Shown: positions 37,921-50,259 of the stretch, in pieces
Layout: each line of letters opens with the position of its first letter
Numbering within the stretch: position 1 is the stretch's first letter
NCBI GenBank assembly: GCA_902634405.1
Contig: CACPJY010000001.1
Coordinates: forward strand, 124,001 to 188,000
DNA: 64,000 bases
Direction: 5' to 3'
DNA from: an uncultured Synechococcaceae cyanobacterium
GTDB lineage: Bacteria > Cyanobacteriota > Cyanobacteriia > PCC-6307 > Cyanobiaceae
The notes under the pieces: model-generated
Databases searched by the model: none
Told to the model about the DNA's origin: nothing
What the model saw: only the letters and a program-made list of their open reading frames with translations
Translations under genes and position numbers: made by a program

Positions 37921-38345
37921 AAAGTTCCTATTCCCAAAGTTGCGAAAAAATAGCCTAGATAAGCACTTAGCAAACCTCCTACTACTGAAAAGCAAATCAT
38001 TGAAAGAGCCCTACTAAAATTAGATTGCATAAATTCTTCTATGATTTCTAAAACAAAAGTCGAAAACGTGCTGAAAGACCCTAAAAAGCCTATTCCAAAA
38101 ATTGTCATAGACGCTGATAAATTAATATAGTTTTCTGGATTAAAGTTTAAAGTTGTTAAAAAGACAAAGGCAAACGTCGCAAGTATATTCACTACCAATG
38201 TACCTAGATTTTTAGATTTTAATTTTTCATAAAACCAACTTAATACAGAAAACCGCAAGCAAGAACCCAATATAGAGCCAAAAATTATTAATATAGGAGT
38301 AGAACTTATTATGGCAAAGGATTCACGAAACACTAATCCAACCAC
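37917..38345 (-). CDS. crcB: fluoride channel CrcB/Fluc (copy 2)
   Basis: A 142-residue membrane protein with four hydrophobic segments and the motif GFLGSFSTFSTFVLEI (about residues 87-102). It is the upstream member of a translationally coupled crcB pair. It begins inside the last 23 bp of the SH3-domain protein gene, so the three genes are probably read as one transcript downstream of gyrB. Confidence 0.85.
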   Translation of the reverse strand: MVGLVFRESFAIISSTPILIIFGSILGSCLRFSVLSWFYEKLKSKNLGTLVVNILATFAFVFLTTLNFNPENYINLSASMTIFGIGFLGSFSTFSTFVLEIIEEFMQSNFSRALSMICFSVVGGLLSAYLGYFFATLGIGTL

Positions 38346-38658
38346 GTGTTGAAAAACTAATTAAATTGCCCGAATAAAATGAAGGAATTTGAACATGTAT
38401 CCAGTTATTACCATCATTAGTTCTCCAAATTCTAAGCAACTTTAAAGGTGTTCCTACTGGAAGTGATTTGAGGGGAGGAGAAAACAAAGAAGGACTTGAT
38501 TTTAATTGCAATCCACTTTCACTAAGAAGTGGATCAGATGCTTTCCTAATAGAAAGAATTGACATGGCAGATCTCATCTCTCCGCCACCAGCAGGCATAG
38601 AAGCAGGGAAGAATAAAGCAATTCCAAGAACCCAACTCCAACGAATCAATAAAATCAT
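38323..38658 (-). CDS. secreted SH3-domain-like small protein
   Basis: A 111-residue protein with an N-terminal hydrophobic segment (about residues 2-20, LLIRWSWVLGIALFFPAS) that looks like a signal peptide. A Ser/Leu-rich linker follows, and then a C-terminal bacterial SH3-like domain: LPVGTPLKLLRIWRTNDGNNWIHVQIP ... RGWI. Such domains bind peptidoglycan or scaffold proteins in the periplasm. The frame is open 11 codons upstream, into gyrB; ATG 38658 gives the signal-peptide start just after the gyrB stop (7 bp). It overlaps crcB by 23 bp. Confidence 0.75.
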   Translation of the reverse strand: MILLIRWSWVLGIALFFPASMPAGGGEMRSAMSILSIRKASDPLLSESGLQLKSSPSLFSPPLKSLPVGTPLKLLRIWRTNDGNNWIHVQIPSFYSGNLISFSTRGWISVS

Positions 38659-38665
38659 CTGAAAA

Positions 38666-40636
<1,971 letters not shown>

Positions 40637-40787
40637 TTAATGCCGCAGCCAAGCCAAATACTTACTAGTTGCCTCATTAGCGAGCAACCTCGACCTGGCA
40701 AGCTAAATCTACCACTGGCTAAAGAGAAAGGCTCAAAAAGTACCTTCTTGGAACATGGCCTATGTGGTCACCCTCACAATTGATTGC

Positions 40788-41708
40788 ATGACAGTCTCAA
40801 AAACAAATCGTGCCTTCAAAAAACCCCTTGTAATTGTTCTGCTTGGCCCTACTGCTAGTGGCAAAACATCTTTAGCAATTGAATTGGCAGAGCAACTCAA
40901 ATTGAACGTAATCAATGTCGATTCCAGACAAATTTACAAGGGTATGAATATTGGTACTGCAAAGCCAAGTCTGGAAGAACAAAACCGAGTAAAGCACCAC
41001 CTGATTGACATCCGATGTCCTGATGAACCAATGACCCTCTATGAATTTCAACAATTAGCTAATGAACTAATCGAAAAAGAACTCAATGACCCTGGGATTG
41101 CATTCCTAGTAGGTGGAAGCGGGCTCTATCTAAAAGGAATTACACAAGGGCTTTGTCCACCATCAGTACCTCCACAGCCTTTCATTAGGGAACAATTTGA
41201 ATCTCTTGGGCAAATAATTTGCCACCCACTACTTGCTCTAGCAGATCCAACAGCTGCGAATCGCATAGCGCCTGCGGATTCAGTTAGAACCTTTCGATCT
41301 TTAGAAGTTCTATATGCAACTGGTAAAAAGCCAAGCAGGCAACAACAAATCCATCCTCCAAACTGGCAAATTCTTGAACTAGGATTAAATCCAAAGGATC
41401 TGAACAAAAAAATTGCCTACAGAACATCTAATATGTATTCCAACGGGTTGCTTGAAGAGACTGAAAAATTAAAGAAACAATACGGCTTAGCTCTCCCTTT
41501 ATTGCAAACCATTGGCTATGGTGAAGCTCTACAAGTTCTAGAAGGTCAACTTAAAATCACTGAAGCCATTCAATTAACTACTCGGCGTACCCAAAAATTC
41601 GCCAAGCGCCAGCGCACATGGTTCCGTAGACAACATAATGCTCATTGGCTCCAAAGTGATGAAGCCCTAAGTGAAGCACTATCTTTGATCCAAACAGTAC
41701 TAATCTAG
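40788..41708 (+). CDS. miaA: tRNA dimethylallyltransferase
   Basis: Adds the isopentenyl group to A37 of tRNAs reading codons that start with U. 306 residues. P-loop [17 protein letters not shown] (near residue 19), substrate site [35 protein letters not shown], and [17 protein letters not shown] at the C-terminal insertion helix. The frame is open 11 codons earlier (40755); the ATG at 40788 is more usual. Divergent from gyrB and followed by infC 58 bp later. Confidence 0.95.
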   Translation: MTVSKTNRAFKKPLVIVLLGPTASGKTSLAIELAEQLKLNVINVDSRQIYKGMNIGTAKPSLEEQNRVKHHLIDIRCPDEPMTLYEFQQLANELIEKELNDPGIAFLVGGSGLYLKGITQGLCPPSVPPQPFIREQFESLGQIICHPLLALADPTAANRIAPADSVRTFRSLEVLYATGKKPSRQQQIHPPNWQILELGLNPKDLNKKIAYRTSNMYSNGLLEETEKLKKQYGLALPLLQTIGYGEALQVLEGQLKITEAIQLTTRRTQKFAKRQRTWFRRQHNAHWLQSDEALSEALSLIQTVLI

Positions 41709-41766
41709 TTAGCAGAGAATTTTTAACTCTCTTTATTGCTTTTTATTTGTCCTATTAACTGCCTGA

Positions 41767-42417
41767 ATGCCACCACGTCCTCGTTTTGATCGTCGCGCTC
41801 CAGTTAGAGAGCTCCCAAACATTAATGACCGAATCACATACCCGAAATTGCGGGTGGTTGATGCAGATGGATCACAACTAGGGATCATCCATAGAGAAGA
41901 AGCCCTTGAAGTCGCTAAAGACAGAGAATTAGATCTTGTACTAGTCAGCGAAAAAGCAGATCCACCAGTCTGCCGAATCATGGATTACGGCAAATTCAAG
42001 TTCGAGCAGGAAAAAAAAGCAAAAGAAGCGAAAAAGAAATCACATCAAACAGAAGTTAAAGAAGTAAAAATGCGCTACAAGATAGATCATCATGACTACC
42101 AAGTGCGTATTGGCCATGCCACAAGATTTCTAAAGGCTGGTGACAAAGTTAAATGTACTGTGATTTTTCGAGGAAGAGAAATTCAACACACATCTCTTGC
42201 TGAATCACTCTTGCATCGAATGGCCAATGATCTTGAAGAGCAAGCCGAAATTCAACAAGCCCCCAAACGAGAAGGGCGAAACATGATCATGTTTCTAACT
42301 CCTAGAAAAACTCCTTTAGTTAAAAAAGAGAATGAAGAGAAAACAAGAGCAAGGCCTATACGAACTATTACCACCACTCGTACTCAACAAGGGGGCAAAG
42401 CAAGAGACATCAAATAA
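41767..42417 (+). CDS. infC: translation initiation factor IF-3
   Basis: A 216-residue factor that keeps ribosomal subunits apart and checks start codons. N-domain [22 protein letters not shown] (about 19-40), linker of alternating Lys/Glu ([17 protein letters not shown]), C-domain with [14 protein letters not shown] and [15 protein letters not shown]. The C-terminal tail (about 175-216) is a basic, Thr/Arg-rich extension. It starts at ATG, not at the rare start codons used in enterobacteria. Downstream is a 340-bp gene-free stretch. Confidence 0.96.
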   Translation: MPPRPRFDRRAPVRELPNINDRITYPKLRVVDADGSQLGIIHREEALEVAKDRELDLVLVSEKADPPVCRIMDYGKFKFEQEKKAKEAKKKSHQTEVKEVKMRYKIDHHDYQVRIGHATRFLKAGDKVKCTVIFRGREIQHTSLAESLLHRMANDLEEQAEIQQAPKREGRNMIMFLTPRKTPLVKKENEEKTRARPIRTITTTRTQQGGKARDIK

Positions 42418-42757
42418 ATTTCAAATTTCTAAAACTTCATTAATTCAATTACTACCTAGAAAAGAATCCTGCTCAGAAAAATAACTAGAAAGAAGCAACA
42501 AAAGTCTTGGATCCATAATCTAGTTAGCACAAGCAAGGAAATCGATCCATAGCGACTACATGCATCATATACGTATCGTATACGTTGCATTATCGTTACT
42601 ATTTAGGCCCATTAGTTCCTGTTGCATTTTCTTTTCGGAGAAATAGCTAATGAAAATCGTGTCGTTATCTCGTTTCATAAAGCAACAGGAAGCCCATTCA
42701 ATTGTCATGAAGGCTTTACTTCCTTAGGGTGGACGCATTACAGCCCGGCCTATAGGC
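42418..42757 (+). promoter_or_regulatory. spacer upstream of GntR regulator with two palindromes
   Basis: 340 bp without a convincing gene. It holds an inverted repeat TATACG-TAT-CGTATA (42568-42582) inside a run of overlapping GTATAC/CGTATACG-type half sites flanked by two TGCAT copies (42561-42565, 42586-42590). It also holds a 10-bp perfect palindrome GCCTATAGGC (42748-42757) directly abutting the GTG start at 42758, where a ribosome binding site is expected. GntR proteins often bind GTATAC-type sites, so autoregulation is a reasonable inference. Confidence 0.5.
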
Positions 42758-43747
42758 GTGCGATTTCACATCCAACAAGAAAGCGATATTCCCGCATCAA
42801 CCCAGCTGTACAACCAAATTTGTTTTGCTATAGCGGCTAGACACTACCCTCCTGGGCACAGACTCCCCAGCACTAGGCAGTTAGCAATGCAAACTGGATT
42901 GCATAGAAATACCATAAGCAAAGTCTATAGACAGCTAGAAATAGATGGCGTAGTAGAGGCAATGGCAGGTTCAGGGATATATGTAAGGGACCAACAAAAA
43001 CCAAGAGAAGTCAAAACCCCGCCCCATATCAGAAATAAGGCCACCAAGGATATAGACCAGGAAGTCAGAAAATGTGTTGATGGGTTACTTAATTCTGGTT
43101 GCACTCTTCAGCAAACCAGGGAACTTTTAACTAGAGAAATTGATTGGAGATTGAGATGTGGTGCAAGAGTTCTTGTGAGCACCCCTAGGGAAGACATCGG
43201 TGCATCAATGTTGATTGCTGAAGAGCTAGAGCCTCACTTAAATGTTCCTGTTGAAGTAATGCCTATGGAGGAACTAGAAAGCGTTCTCGAAAGTTCCAGC
43301 AAGGGGACTGTAGTAACTAGTCGCTACTTTCTCCAACCAATTGAAAAACTTGCCAAGCAGCATGGATTAAGGGCAGTCGCAGTTGATTTAAATGATTTTC
43401 GTGAAGAGCTGGCAATGCTTAAAGAACTAAGAAGTGGCAGTTGTGTAGGCCTAGTAAGCATCAGCCCAGGGATACTAAGAGCAGCTGAAGTGATTCTCCA
43501 CAGCATGCGCGGCAATGAACTGCTGCTCATGACAGCTACACCTGATATAGGAAGCAGGCTTTTAGCATTACTAAGAGCATCAAGTCACGTTCTATGCGAT
43601 AAGCCCAGCTTGTCCCTTGTAGAACAAAGCTTGCGACAAAATCGTTCTCAATTAATGAGAATGCCACAGATCCATTGTGCAGAAAGCTATCTAAGCAAAG
43701 ATACTATTGATAAACTCTTAAAAGAAATCGGTCTACAAGATAATTAA
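42758..43747 (+). CDS. GntR-family transcriptional regulator
   Basis: A 329-residue DNA-binding protein. N-terminal GntR winged helix (about residues 5-75) with [32 protein letters not shown]. The rest (about 90-320) is not an aminotransferase (MocR) or FadR/HutC domain. It reads as an alternating alpha/beta fold ([59 protein letters not shown]) resembling a periplasmic-binding-protein-like effector domain; that assignment is inference. GTG start, abutted by a palindrome. It is followed 14 bp later by cysE. Confidence 0.85.
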   Translation: MRFHIQQESDIPASTQLYNQICFAIAARHYPPGHRLPSTRQLAMQTGLHRNTISKVYRQLEIDGVVEAMAGSGIYVRDQQKPREVKTPPHIRNKATKDIDQEVRKCVDGLLNSGCTLQQTRELLTREIDWRLRCGARVLVSTPREDIGASMLIAEELEPHLNVPVEVMPMEELESVLESSSKGTVVTSRYFLQPIEKLAKQHGLRAVAVDLNDFREELAMLKELRSGSCVGLVSISPGILRAAEVILHSMRGNELLLMTATPDIGSRLLALLRASSHVLCDKPSLSLVEQSLRQNRSQLMRMPQIHCAESYLSKDTIDKLLKEIGLQDN

Positions 43748-43761
43748 AACCTTCTCAATCA

Positions 43762-44520
43762 ATGTTAAAACAAATCAAAGCAGACTTGGCAATTGTTAGA
43801 GAAAGGGATCCAGCAGCCAGAGACCTAATTGAGATTTTATTATGTTATCCAGGTTTTCACGCCCTTGTACTTCATCGTCTCAGTCATCGTCTTTGGAAAA
43901 CCAATATTCCTTCAATTCCAATGAAACTCATTGCTCGTTTGCTGAGCCAGGTAAACAGAACTATCACAGGGGTAGAAATACATCCTGGAGCAAGAATCGG
44001 AAATGGAGTATTTATTGACCATGGAATGGGAGTAGTTATTGGGGAGACTGCCGAAATCGGCAACAGATGCCTGCTCTATCAGGGTGTGACGCTAGGAGGG
44101 ACTGGCAAAGAATCCGGAAAAAGGCACCCTACCCTTGAAGATAATGTTGTAGTTGGAGCGGGGGCAAAAATTCTTGGGGCCATCAAAGTAGGTAGCAACA
44201 CAAGGATTGGAGCAGGTTCAGTGGTTGTAAGGAATGTTGAAGCCGATAGCACTGTAGTAGGCATTCCTGGTCGAGTAGTACATCAAAGTGGCGTACGAAT
44301 TAATCCTCTCGCTCATTCAGCTCTGCCAGATGCCGAAGCAACAGTCATTAGAAATCTGATGGAAAGAATTGATGAATTGGAGAATCAAGTCACCGCATTA
44401 CAAGATTATTTAGAAGAACTATCTATAGGGAAAGTCCCTAAAACGGTGTCACCAAATGAAGCTCAAAGCCTAAAAGATAGGGAAATTCTAGAGTTTTTAG
44501 GTGAAAGTTCAGGCAGTTAA
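43762..44520 (+). CDS. cysE: serine O-acetyltransferase
   Basis: First enzyme of cysteine synthesis, making O-acetylserine from serine and acetyl-CoA. 252 residues. N-terminal helical part (to about 70), then the left-handed beta-helix of hexapeptide repeats: [38 protein letters not shown] and [12 protein letters not shown]-type turns, with catalytic His in [10 protein letters not shown]. The C-terminus is longer than in E. coli, with a coiled coil ([19 protein letters not shown]) and lacks the usual -I tail. 14 bp after the GntR gene; convergent with secA. Confidence 0.95.
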   Translation: MLKQIKADLAIVRERDPAARDLIEILLCYPGFHALVLHRLSHRLWKTNIPSIPMKLIARLLSQVNRTITGVEIHPGARIGNGVFIDHGMGVVIGETAEIGNRCLLYQGVTLGGTGKESGKRHPTLEDNVVVGAGAKILGAIKVGSNTRIGAGSVVVRNVEADSTVVGIPGRVVHQSGVRINPLAHSALPDAEATVIRNLMERIDELENQVTALQDYLEELSIGKVPKTVSPNEAQSLKDREILEFLGESSGS

Positions 44521-44528
44521 AATTTTAT

Positions 44529-47375
44529 TTAGTCAGTCTGCTCTGATTGAGGTGCGGGTTGAAACATGAACATTGAATAAATAACATTTCTCCTCATATT
44601 CGTCATCATCTCCAGAAACATATCATAACCTTCATTTTTATATTCAATTAAAGGATCCTTTTGTCCGTATCCACGCAACCCAACCGATTCTCTCAAAGCA
44701 TCCATAGCTTGCAGATGTTCCCTCCAAAGAGTATCTATCTGCTGCAAAATAAAGAATCTTTCTGCTTCTCTCATTAAACCTGGCCTTTGTTGTTCAATTT
44801 GAGCTTCTTTAATATCATAAGCATTTCTCAATTGCTCTCTCAAAAAAGCCTTAAGCTCATCTACATCTAATCCACTCAGCTGTGAGGGATGAAGGTCTTC
44901 CAATAAATATACAAATTCCTTCATTTTGCTTACCAATCTATCTGTATCCCACTCTTCTGGTGGCAACTCAGGGTTCACATAAGCTTCAACAATATCGTCA
45001 ACAGTTCTCTCTCCATAACCGATAACTTGTCTCTTGAGTTCCATGCCTTGCAACACTCTATATCTTTCTGAATAAACTGCTCTCCTTTGATTATTCATAA
45101 CCTCATCATATTCAAAAACTTGTTTACGAATATCGTAATAATAAGTCTCAACTTTCTTCTGAGCACCTTCTAGAGATCTAGTCAACATTCCTGACTCAAT
45201 AGGCATATCCTCTTCTACTCTGAAAGCATTCATCAAAGATGCAACTCGATCACCACCAAATATTCTCAAGAGATTATCTCCTAAAGATAGAAAAAACCGT
45301 GTACTACCAGGATCTCCTTGTCGACCAGATCTACCTCGTAATTGATTATCAACTCGCCTAGATTCATGTCGCTCAGTCCCAATTACATGCAAGCCTCCAG
45401 CTTCTCGAACCGCTGACTCTTCATGCAATACCACAGCATCATATTCAGCTTTTACTTGTGAAATTGCATTACGTAAATCCTCAATTTCATTATCATCAGT
45501 AGGTGCCTTTTCAGCAGCAGTTGCTATTCGATCTTCAAGCTCAATAACACTTAAAGCTCTATCACCCCATGAAGTAACCAATTGCTTGGCAAGAGACGTA
45601 AGTAATTTTTCTGTTTCTTCAGTTAAGGTACAAGGATATAAGGTCCCAATTGCTCTAGATTCGGATTTGGTTTGTTTGTTATTACTCTTAGATTCATTAC
45701 TCTTAGCTGTAAAGCCTGAAGCCTTTTCAGTATTTCTTTGTAGCGGAATAGGTGGTCGATGATCATCTTCTGGTCGAACTAATCTAGGAAGAAGAACTTC
45801 TCTTAATTTAAGCCTAGCCATGTAATCACTATTACCTCCAAGTATTATGTCTGTTCCTCTTCCAGCCATATTTGTAGCTATCGTAACGGCACCTGCTCGA
45901 CCAGCCTGAGCAACAATTTCTGCTTCTCTTTCAACATTTTCAGGCTTTGCATTTAAAAGATTATGAGGAACATCTTGTTCAGCTAATAGAGAACTCAATA
46001 ATTCACTCTTTTCGACGCTAGTTGTACCTACTAATACAGGCCTATTTAACTTGTGAATCTTTGCAGTTTCATTTGCAACAGCTCGCCATTTTGCGGTTTC
46101 ATTCTTATAGACTTGATCGACCCAATCCTCTCTGGAACGAGGGCGATTAGTAGGGATAACAGTAGTTTCCAACTTGTAAGTTTTCTCAAACTCAACTTCT
46201 TCGGTCTTAGCTGTTCCAGTCATTCCAGCTAAGCGAGGGTAAAGCAGAAAGAAATTTTGATATGTAATAGAGGCAAGGGTCTGAGTTTCTGGTTGAATCT
46301 TTAATTGCTCCTTAGCTTCAATAGCCTGATGCTGGCCATCGCTCCACCGCCTTCCAGGCATAACTCGACCAGTAAACTCATCAACAATTACAGCTTCTCC
46401 TTCACGAACAATATAATTAACATCTTTCGTAAAAAGTTCTTTAGCTTTTAAGGCATTAGTAATGTAATGAGCCCAAGGATCTTTCGGATTAAATAAATCA
46501 CTTACCTGAAGAATTTCCTCAGCTTTTGTAAATCCCTCATCGGTAAGGGTACAACTTCTTTGTTTCTCATCAACTTCATAATCTCCTTCAGGATCAATTC
46601 CATCTTTACCCATTTCCGCTGCCCTTACTAAAGTAGATGCAACTTCAGCAGCTTTCTGATATTTCTCCTGTGGCCTTTCAACTTGTCCTGAAATTATTAA
46701 AGGTGTCCGCGCTTCATCTATAAGAATCGAGTCGACTTCATCAATAATGCAATACTGAAAATCTCTTTGAACAACTTCACTGATATCGGTAGCCATATTA
46801 TCACGCAAATAATCAAATCCAAGTTCTGAATTAGTTGCATATGTGATATCACATCTATAATTATCTGCTCGTTCAGAAGGGGACATATCCTGCTGAATCA
46901 AGCCAACACTCAAACCTAAAAAGCGATGAACCTGCCCCATCCATTCAGCATCTCGCCTTGCTAAATAATCATTAACCGTAACGACATGGACACCTCGTCC
47001 TGTAAGGGCATTTAAAAAACTAGGAAGCGTGGCGACCAAAGTTTTACCCTCCCCTGTCTTCATCTCTCCAATCTGGCCTTCATGCAAGACCATTCCACCA
47101 ATGAGCTGAACATCAAAGTGACGCATCCCTAAAACCCTCTTACTGGCCTCTCGGACCACCGCAAAAGCTTCAGGCAGAAGATCATCCATTACCGGTCTCT
47201 GCTTTTCTAAAGTTCCAGCAGAGTCAAGTAGCTGACGAAATTCAGCAGTTTTGGCTCGCAGTTCTTCATCACTTAGTGCTGAAATATCATCCTCTAAAAG
47301 GTTGATATCAGTGACGATGGGCTGGTAACGCTTTAGCTTGCGGGCATTGGGGTCACCCAATAATTGCTTGAGCAT
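44529..47375 (-). CDS. secA: preprotein translocase ATPase SecA
   Basis: The motor that pushes secretory proteins through SecYEG at the plasma and thylakoid membranes. 948 residues. Walker [17 protein letters not shown] (about residue 100), DEAD-box [24 protein letters not shown]2 [15 protein letters not shown], and [21 protein letters not shown]. An insert of about 110 residues between NBD2 blocks carries a Ser/Lys/Asn linker whose codons contain an 11-bp in-frame direct repeat (45681-45691, 45696-45706). The C-terminal zinc motif is absent, as in many cyanobacteria. Start at ATG 47375 ([19 protein letters not shown]), the family N-terminus, 30 codons inside an open frame. Confidence 0.97.
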   Translation of the reverse strand: MLKQLLGDPNARKLKRYQPIVTDINLLEDDISALSDEELRAKTAEFRQLLDSAGTLEKQRPVMDDLLPEAFAVVREASKRVLGMRHFDVQLIGGMVLHEGQIGEMKTGEGKTLVATLPSFLNALTGRGVHVVTVNDYLARRDAEWMGQVHRFLGLSVGLIQQDMSPSERADNYRCDITYATNSELGFDYLRDNMATDISEVVQRDFQYCIIDEVDSILIDEARTPLIISGQVERPQEKYQKAAEVASTLVRAAEMGKDGIDPEGDYEVDEKQRSCTLTDEGFTKAEEILQVSDLFNPKDPWAHYITNALKAKELFTKDVNYIVREGEAVIVDEFTGRVMPGRRWSDGQHQAIEAKEQLKIQPETQTLASITYQNFFLLYPRLAGMTGTAKTEEVEFEKTYKLETTVIPTNRPRSREDWVDQVYKNETAKWRAVANETAKIHKLNRPVLVGTTSVEKSELLSSLLAEQDVPHNLLNAKPENVEREAEIVAQAGRAGAVTIATNMAGRGTDIILGGNSDYMARLKLREVLLPRLVRPEDDHRPPIPLQRNTEKASGFTAKSNESKSNNKQTKSESRAIGTLYPCTLTEETEKLLTSLAKQLVTSWGDRALSVIELEDRIATAAEKAPTDDNEIEDLRNAISQVKAEYDAVVLHEESAVREAGGLHVIGTERHESRRVDNQLRGRSGRQGDPGSTRFFLSLGDNLLRIFGGDRVASLMNAFRVEEDMPIESGMLTRSLEGAQKKVETYYYDIRKQVFEYDEVMNNQRRAVYSERYRVLQGMELKRQVIGYGERTVDDIVEAYVNPELPPEEWDTDRLVSKMKEFVYLLEDLHPSQLSGLDVDELKAFLREQLRNAYDIKEAQIEQQRPGLMREAERFFILQQIDTLWREHLQAMDALRESVGLRGYGQKDPLIEYKNEGYDMFLEMMTNMRRNVIYSMFMFQPAPQSEQTD
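45681..45706. repeat. 11-bp direct repeat in secA linker
   Basis: ATTACTCTTAG occurs at 45681-45691 and 45696-45706, spaced by 15 bp (five codons), inside the linker of SecA. The repeat is in frame and gives the doubled SKSN peptide. It is probably a small slippage duplication. Confidence 0.85.
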
Positions 47376-47815
47376 AGATTTCCAGCTATCAAAGCTTTTC
47401 TGAAAGCATACTGATACTGAGGCAAGAGCAACAGCAATGTCTTTAACTCCTTGGCAGAAACACACCTCCGCAAGGGCTCACAATCTGTAAGAAAGGATAA
47501 TTTAGAGAACAATAAGATCGTCCGGAACCAAGTCATAGGCTCTTAAGGAATTAAGCAACAAAGAATTGAAAAGCATTTGCTCAAATAGTTTTTCGGCTAT
47601 CACCTCAAAAAGATCACTAGTTCTTCTCCATCCTCACCGCTAAGAAAAAAGATTTTTTGAAGAGCTTTGTTATGAGTACTCAAAAAAACAATGACTGAGA
47701 AAGAAATGGAATCAATAACCTTGAGGAAAGAATCAGCATGACTGTTTGGGTAAACAGCCAAACAACTGGCCCGCCATAGCAGAAAGATCGTTCAAGGGCT
47801 GGGTAGCTTCAAGTA
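47376..47815. other. 440-bp divergent spacer between secA and ABC exporter gene
   Basis: No convincing gene here: the short frames do not look coding. The only visible structure is CTGTTT-GGGT-AAACAG (47743-47758), a 6-bp-arm inverted repeat 57 bp before the ABC-exporter start. The spacer must contain both divergent promoters. No RNA family is recognisable by eye. Confidence 0.5.
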
Positions 47816-49654
47816 ATGATCAGGATGAACCAGACATTCAAAAGCCTGGTACGTCTTATTCAGGCACTACCAAGGCAACGCAAAAAAGCCTTGGCTGGCC
47901 TAATACCAGTAGCGATTGTTGCTGGATTGTCTGATGTACTTGTAGTTGCGGCGGTTTCAAGACTCTTCACAGTCGTAGTGGGGTCAGAAAATCGCCCTCC
48001 TTTGCCTTTCACGGAATTAGTACCAACTGACTCAAGATTCAAAGTGATTGGACTAGTAATAGTTTTTGTAGGTCTTAGCTGGTTCTCATCATTCTCAAAA
48101 CTTTTTCTAAGAACATGGCAGATGCGCCTTAAATCGGCAATCTGGCGAGACCTCTCTGAAATGGCTCAAAGAAAAATACTAGGACAAAAGTATGAATACT
48201 TTTTAGGGAAAAATAAAACAGACCTGTCAGCAACTCTTCTTGTAAATGTAGATAGAGTTGCCGAAAATCTTGTCTTACCTATTCTGCAGTTAACGAGTGG
48301 GTTATTTGTTATAGGATTCTTATTTATTGCTGTATTAGTTGTAGAAAAAGTGATTGCAATTATATTGATTGGGAGCATGCTTTTATGCTATATATTTATC
48401 ACTTTAACAATTACACCTTTTATACGCTTTGCTGCCAGGCAAAGAATAACCTTAGTCAAGCAAGCAAATAATATACTGAATGATTCATTAAGGACAATAC
48501 TTGATGTGCAGTTAACTGGATCAGAACCATTTTTTGAAAAAAAATACTCTAAAGCCTGGAAAACAACTATACCTTATATATGGAAAGGTGAAGCCTTACC
48601 TGAAACTCCAAGAGCATTAATAGAGCCTTTAGGAATTACAATGATTTTTGCAATTGGATTATTCCCATTATTTAAAAATCCAGATAGCACAAATTTAGTA
48701 GAAATAGTTCCTTTCCTAGCAACAATTGCAGTCACTTCCTTAAAATTAACACCTCCACTTCAGGATTCATTCAGGGCTTTTACCTTAATAAGATCTTCCA
48801 TACCAGACTTAGAAGAAACACTTAAATTAATTGACTTACCTATAAATAGACTTACGTTAAGATCCCCTGGGGTACCATCACCAAAAGGCATTTTTCCCAG
48901 ATACAACATCAAACTTAATCATATAAGTTATAAATACCCAAACAGCGATCAATTGGTTTTAAAGGATATCAATTTAACAATTCCTATTGGAGGTAGAATA
49001 GCATTTGTCGGAGCTACTGGTAGCGGAAAAACAACAACAGCCAATCAATTATTATGCCTATTAAGACCAACTAATGGTTCATTACAACTGGATGGTATTG
49101 ATGTAAGTGATGATGACATTCCAGCGTGGCAGGCAAACTGCGCATATGTCCCACAGTCAATCACTCTACTGAATAACAATGTTTTAGAAAATGTTGCATA
49201 TGGTCAGGACCCAAACCAAATAGATAGTGATAAGGTATGGGAAGCCCTTCAAGCTGCTCAATTAGCTGACCTTGTCGCAGAACTACCATTAGGTTTATTA
49301 ACAACAATTGGGGAAAATGGAATAAGGTTATCAGGCGGTCAAAGGCAAAGGCTTGCATTGGCAAGAGCATTTTATCGAAATGCTAAGTTATTGGTCCTGG
49401 ATGAAGCAACTAGTGCTCTTGATAATCGTACTGAAGCAGAAGTGATGGATGCAATTGAAGTAATTGGTAGAAGATGCACACTCATAGTTATCGCACATAG
49501 ACTTTCTACAGTAATGCGTTCAGACTGTATTTACGAATTCGAAAAAGGAAATATCAAAGCATCTGGCACATTTGAACAACTGCGGAAACGATCAGATACA
49601 TTCAATGATCTTGCATACTTTGAAAAGTCAGAAGAAGAAGAAAGCGACATATAA
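47816..49654 (+). CDS. ABC transporter, fused permease and ATPase (exporter type)
   Basis: A 612-residue half-transporter that probably works as a homodimer to move a lipid-linked or polysaccharide substrate outward. N-terminal membrane domain (about 25-330, six hydrophobic segments), then ATPase domain with Walker A GATGSGKTTT (about 398-407), LSGGQRQR (about 504-511) and Walker B LLVLDEATSAL (about 524-534). The transmembrane part is not the Lys/Arg-rich lipid-A type. Location at the head of the 47.8-57.1 kb sugar region suggests envelope polysaccharide export, but this is from context. AT-rich compared with secA. Confidence 0.85.
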   Translation: MIRMNQTFKSLVRLIQALPRQRKKALAGLIPVAIVAGLSDVLVVAAVSRLFTVVVGSENRPPLPFTELVPTDSRFKVIGLVIVFVGLSWFSSFSKLFLRTWQMRLKSAIWRDLSEMAQRKILGQKYEYFLGKNKTDLSATLLVNVDRVAENLVLPILQLTSGLFVIGFLFIAVLVVEKVIAIILIGSMLLCYIFITLTITPFIRFAARQRITLVKQANNILNDSLRTILDVQLTGSEPFFEKKYSKAWKTTIPYIWKGEALPETPRALIEPLGITMIFAIGLFPLFKNPDSTNLVEIVPFLATIAVTSLKLTPPLQDSFRAFTLIRSSIPDLEETLKLIDLPINRLTLRSPGVPSPKGIFPRYNIKLNHISYKYPNSDQLVLKDINLTIPIGGRIAFVGATGSGKTTTANQLLCLLRPTNGSLQLDGIDVSDDDIPAWQANCAYVPQSITLLNNNVLENVAYGQDPNQIDSDKVWEALQAAQLADLVAELPLGLLTTIGENGIRLSGGQRQRLALARAFYRNAKLLVLDEATSALDNRTEAEVMDAIEVIGRRCTLIVIAHRLSTVMRSDCIYEFEKGNIKASGTFEQLRKRSDTFNDLAYFEKSEEEESDI

Positions 49655-49785
49655 AATCAAAAGTTAATAACAATAATTAACTGGTTCCTTATTGAAGAAT
49701 TCTCTTTTATTTGGTTACTATTGGCTATAGTAGTTAAAAATCATCCTCCACCTAAGATAATGATTAATAAGTATGCAGCAGGTTG

Positions 49786-50259
49786 ATGGCCGACCCTAAG
49801 ATCAATCCTGTGTCAGCTGAGGAAAGAGATAGCTGGCCTGAGCAGGGGCTAGTCAACTTAGAGGAACCGTTTACCGACAATCGAGGATCCATAAAGCCTC
49901 TTGTCGACAGAATGATGAAAAGTGCTGTTCTCATCGAATCTAAGGCTGGATCGCTAAGAGCTAATCACTACCACAAAACAGATTGGCATTACTGCTATGT
50001 AATCACTGGCGTTATCGAGTATTACCATCGCCCAACTGGATCAAAAGAAGAGCCTAAAGTTTTATTAGTCGAAGAAGGGCAAATGGTTTTCACACCACCA
50101 ATGATTGATCATGGTATGAAATTTCCTGTAGATACAGTTTTTCTTACACTTTCTCGAAATCCAAGAGATCAAGATACTTATGAAGCGGATGTTATTAGAA
50201 TAAATATGCTTGATACTACTGATTCTATTAGTTGGTGCCCCGAAAATAATTCTAATTAA
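49786..50259 (+). CDS. cupin sugar-modifying protein
   Basis: A 157-residue cupin, related to dTDP-sugar 3,5-epimerases/isomerases (FdtA-like) in fold. The metal-binding motif HYHKTDWHYCYVITG (about residues 58-72) and the later H of DHGMKF are visible. No catalytic dyad of true RfbC (RGLHYQ/NGFAHG) is present, so it is not the rhamnose 3,5-epimerase. Start ATG 49786, directly preceded by an in-frame TTG. It overlaps the methyltransferase gene by one base (TAATG). It probably isomerises or epimerises a nucleotide sugar for the pathway that follows. Confidence 0.75.
   Translation: MADPKINPVSAEERDSWPEQGLVNLEEPFTDNRGSIKPLVDRMMKSAVLIESKAGSLRANHYHKTDWHYCYVITGVIEYYHRPTGSKEEPKVLLVEEGQMVFTPPMIDHGMKFPVDTVFLTLSRNPRDQDTYEADVIRINMLDTTDSISWCPENNSN

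Noticed and set aside
38511-38534. 8-bp inverted repeat in the SH3-domain protein gene
   Set aside because: The loop is 8 bases and the arms only 8 bp, so it is expected by chance.
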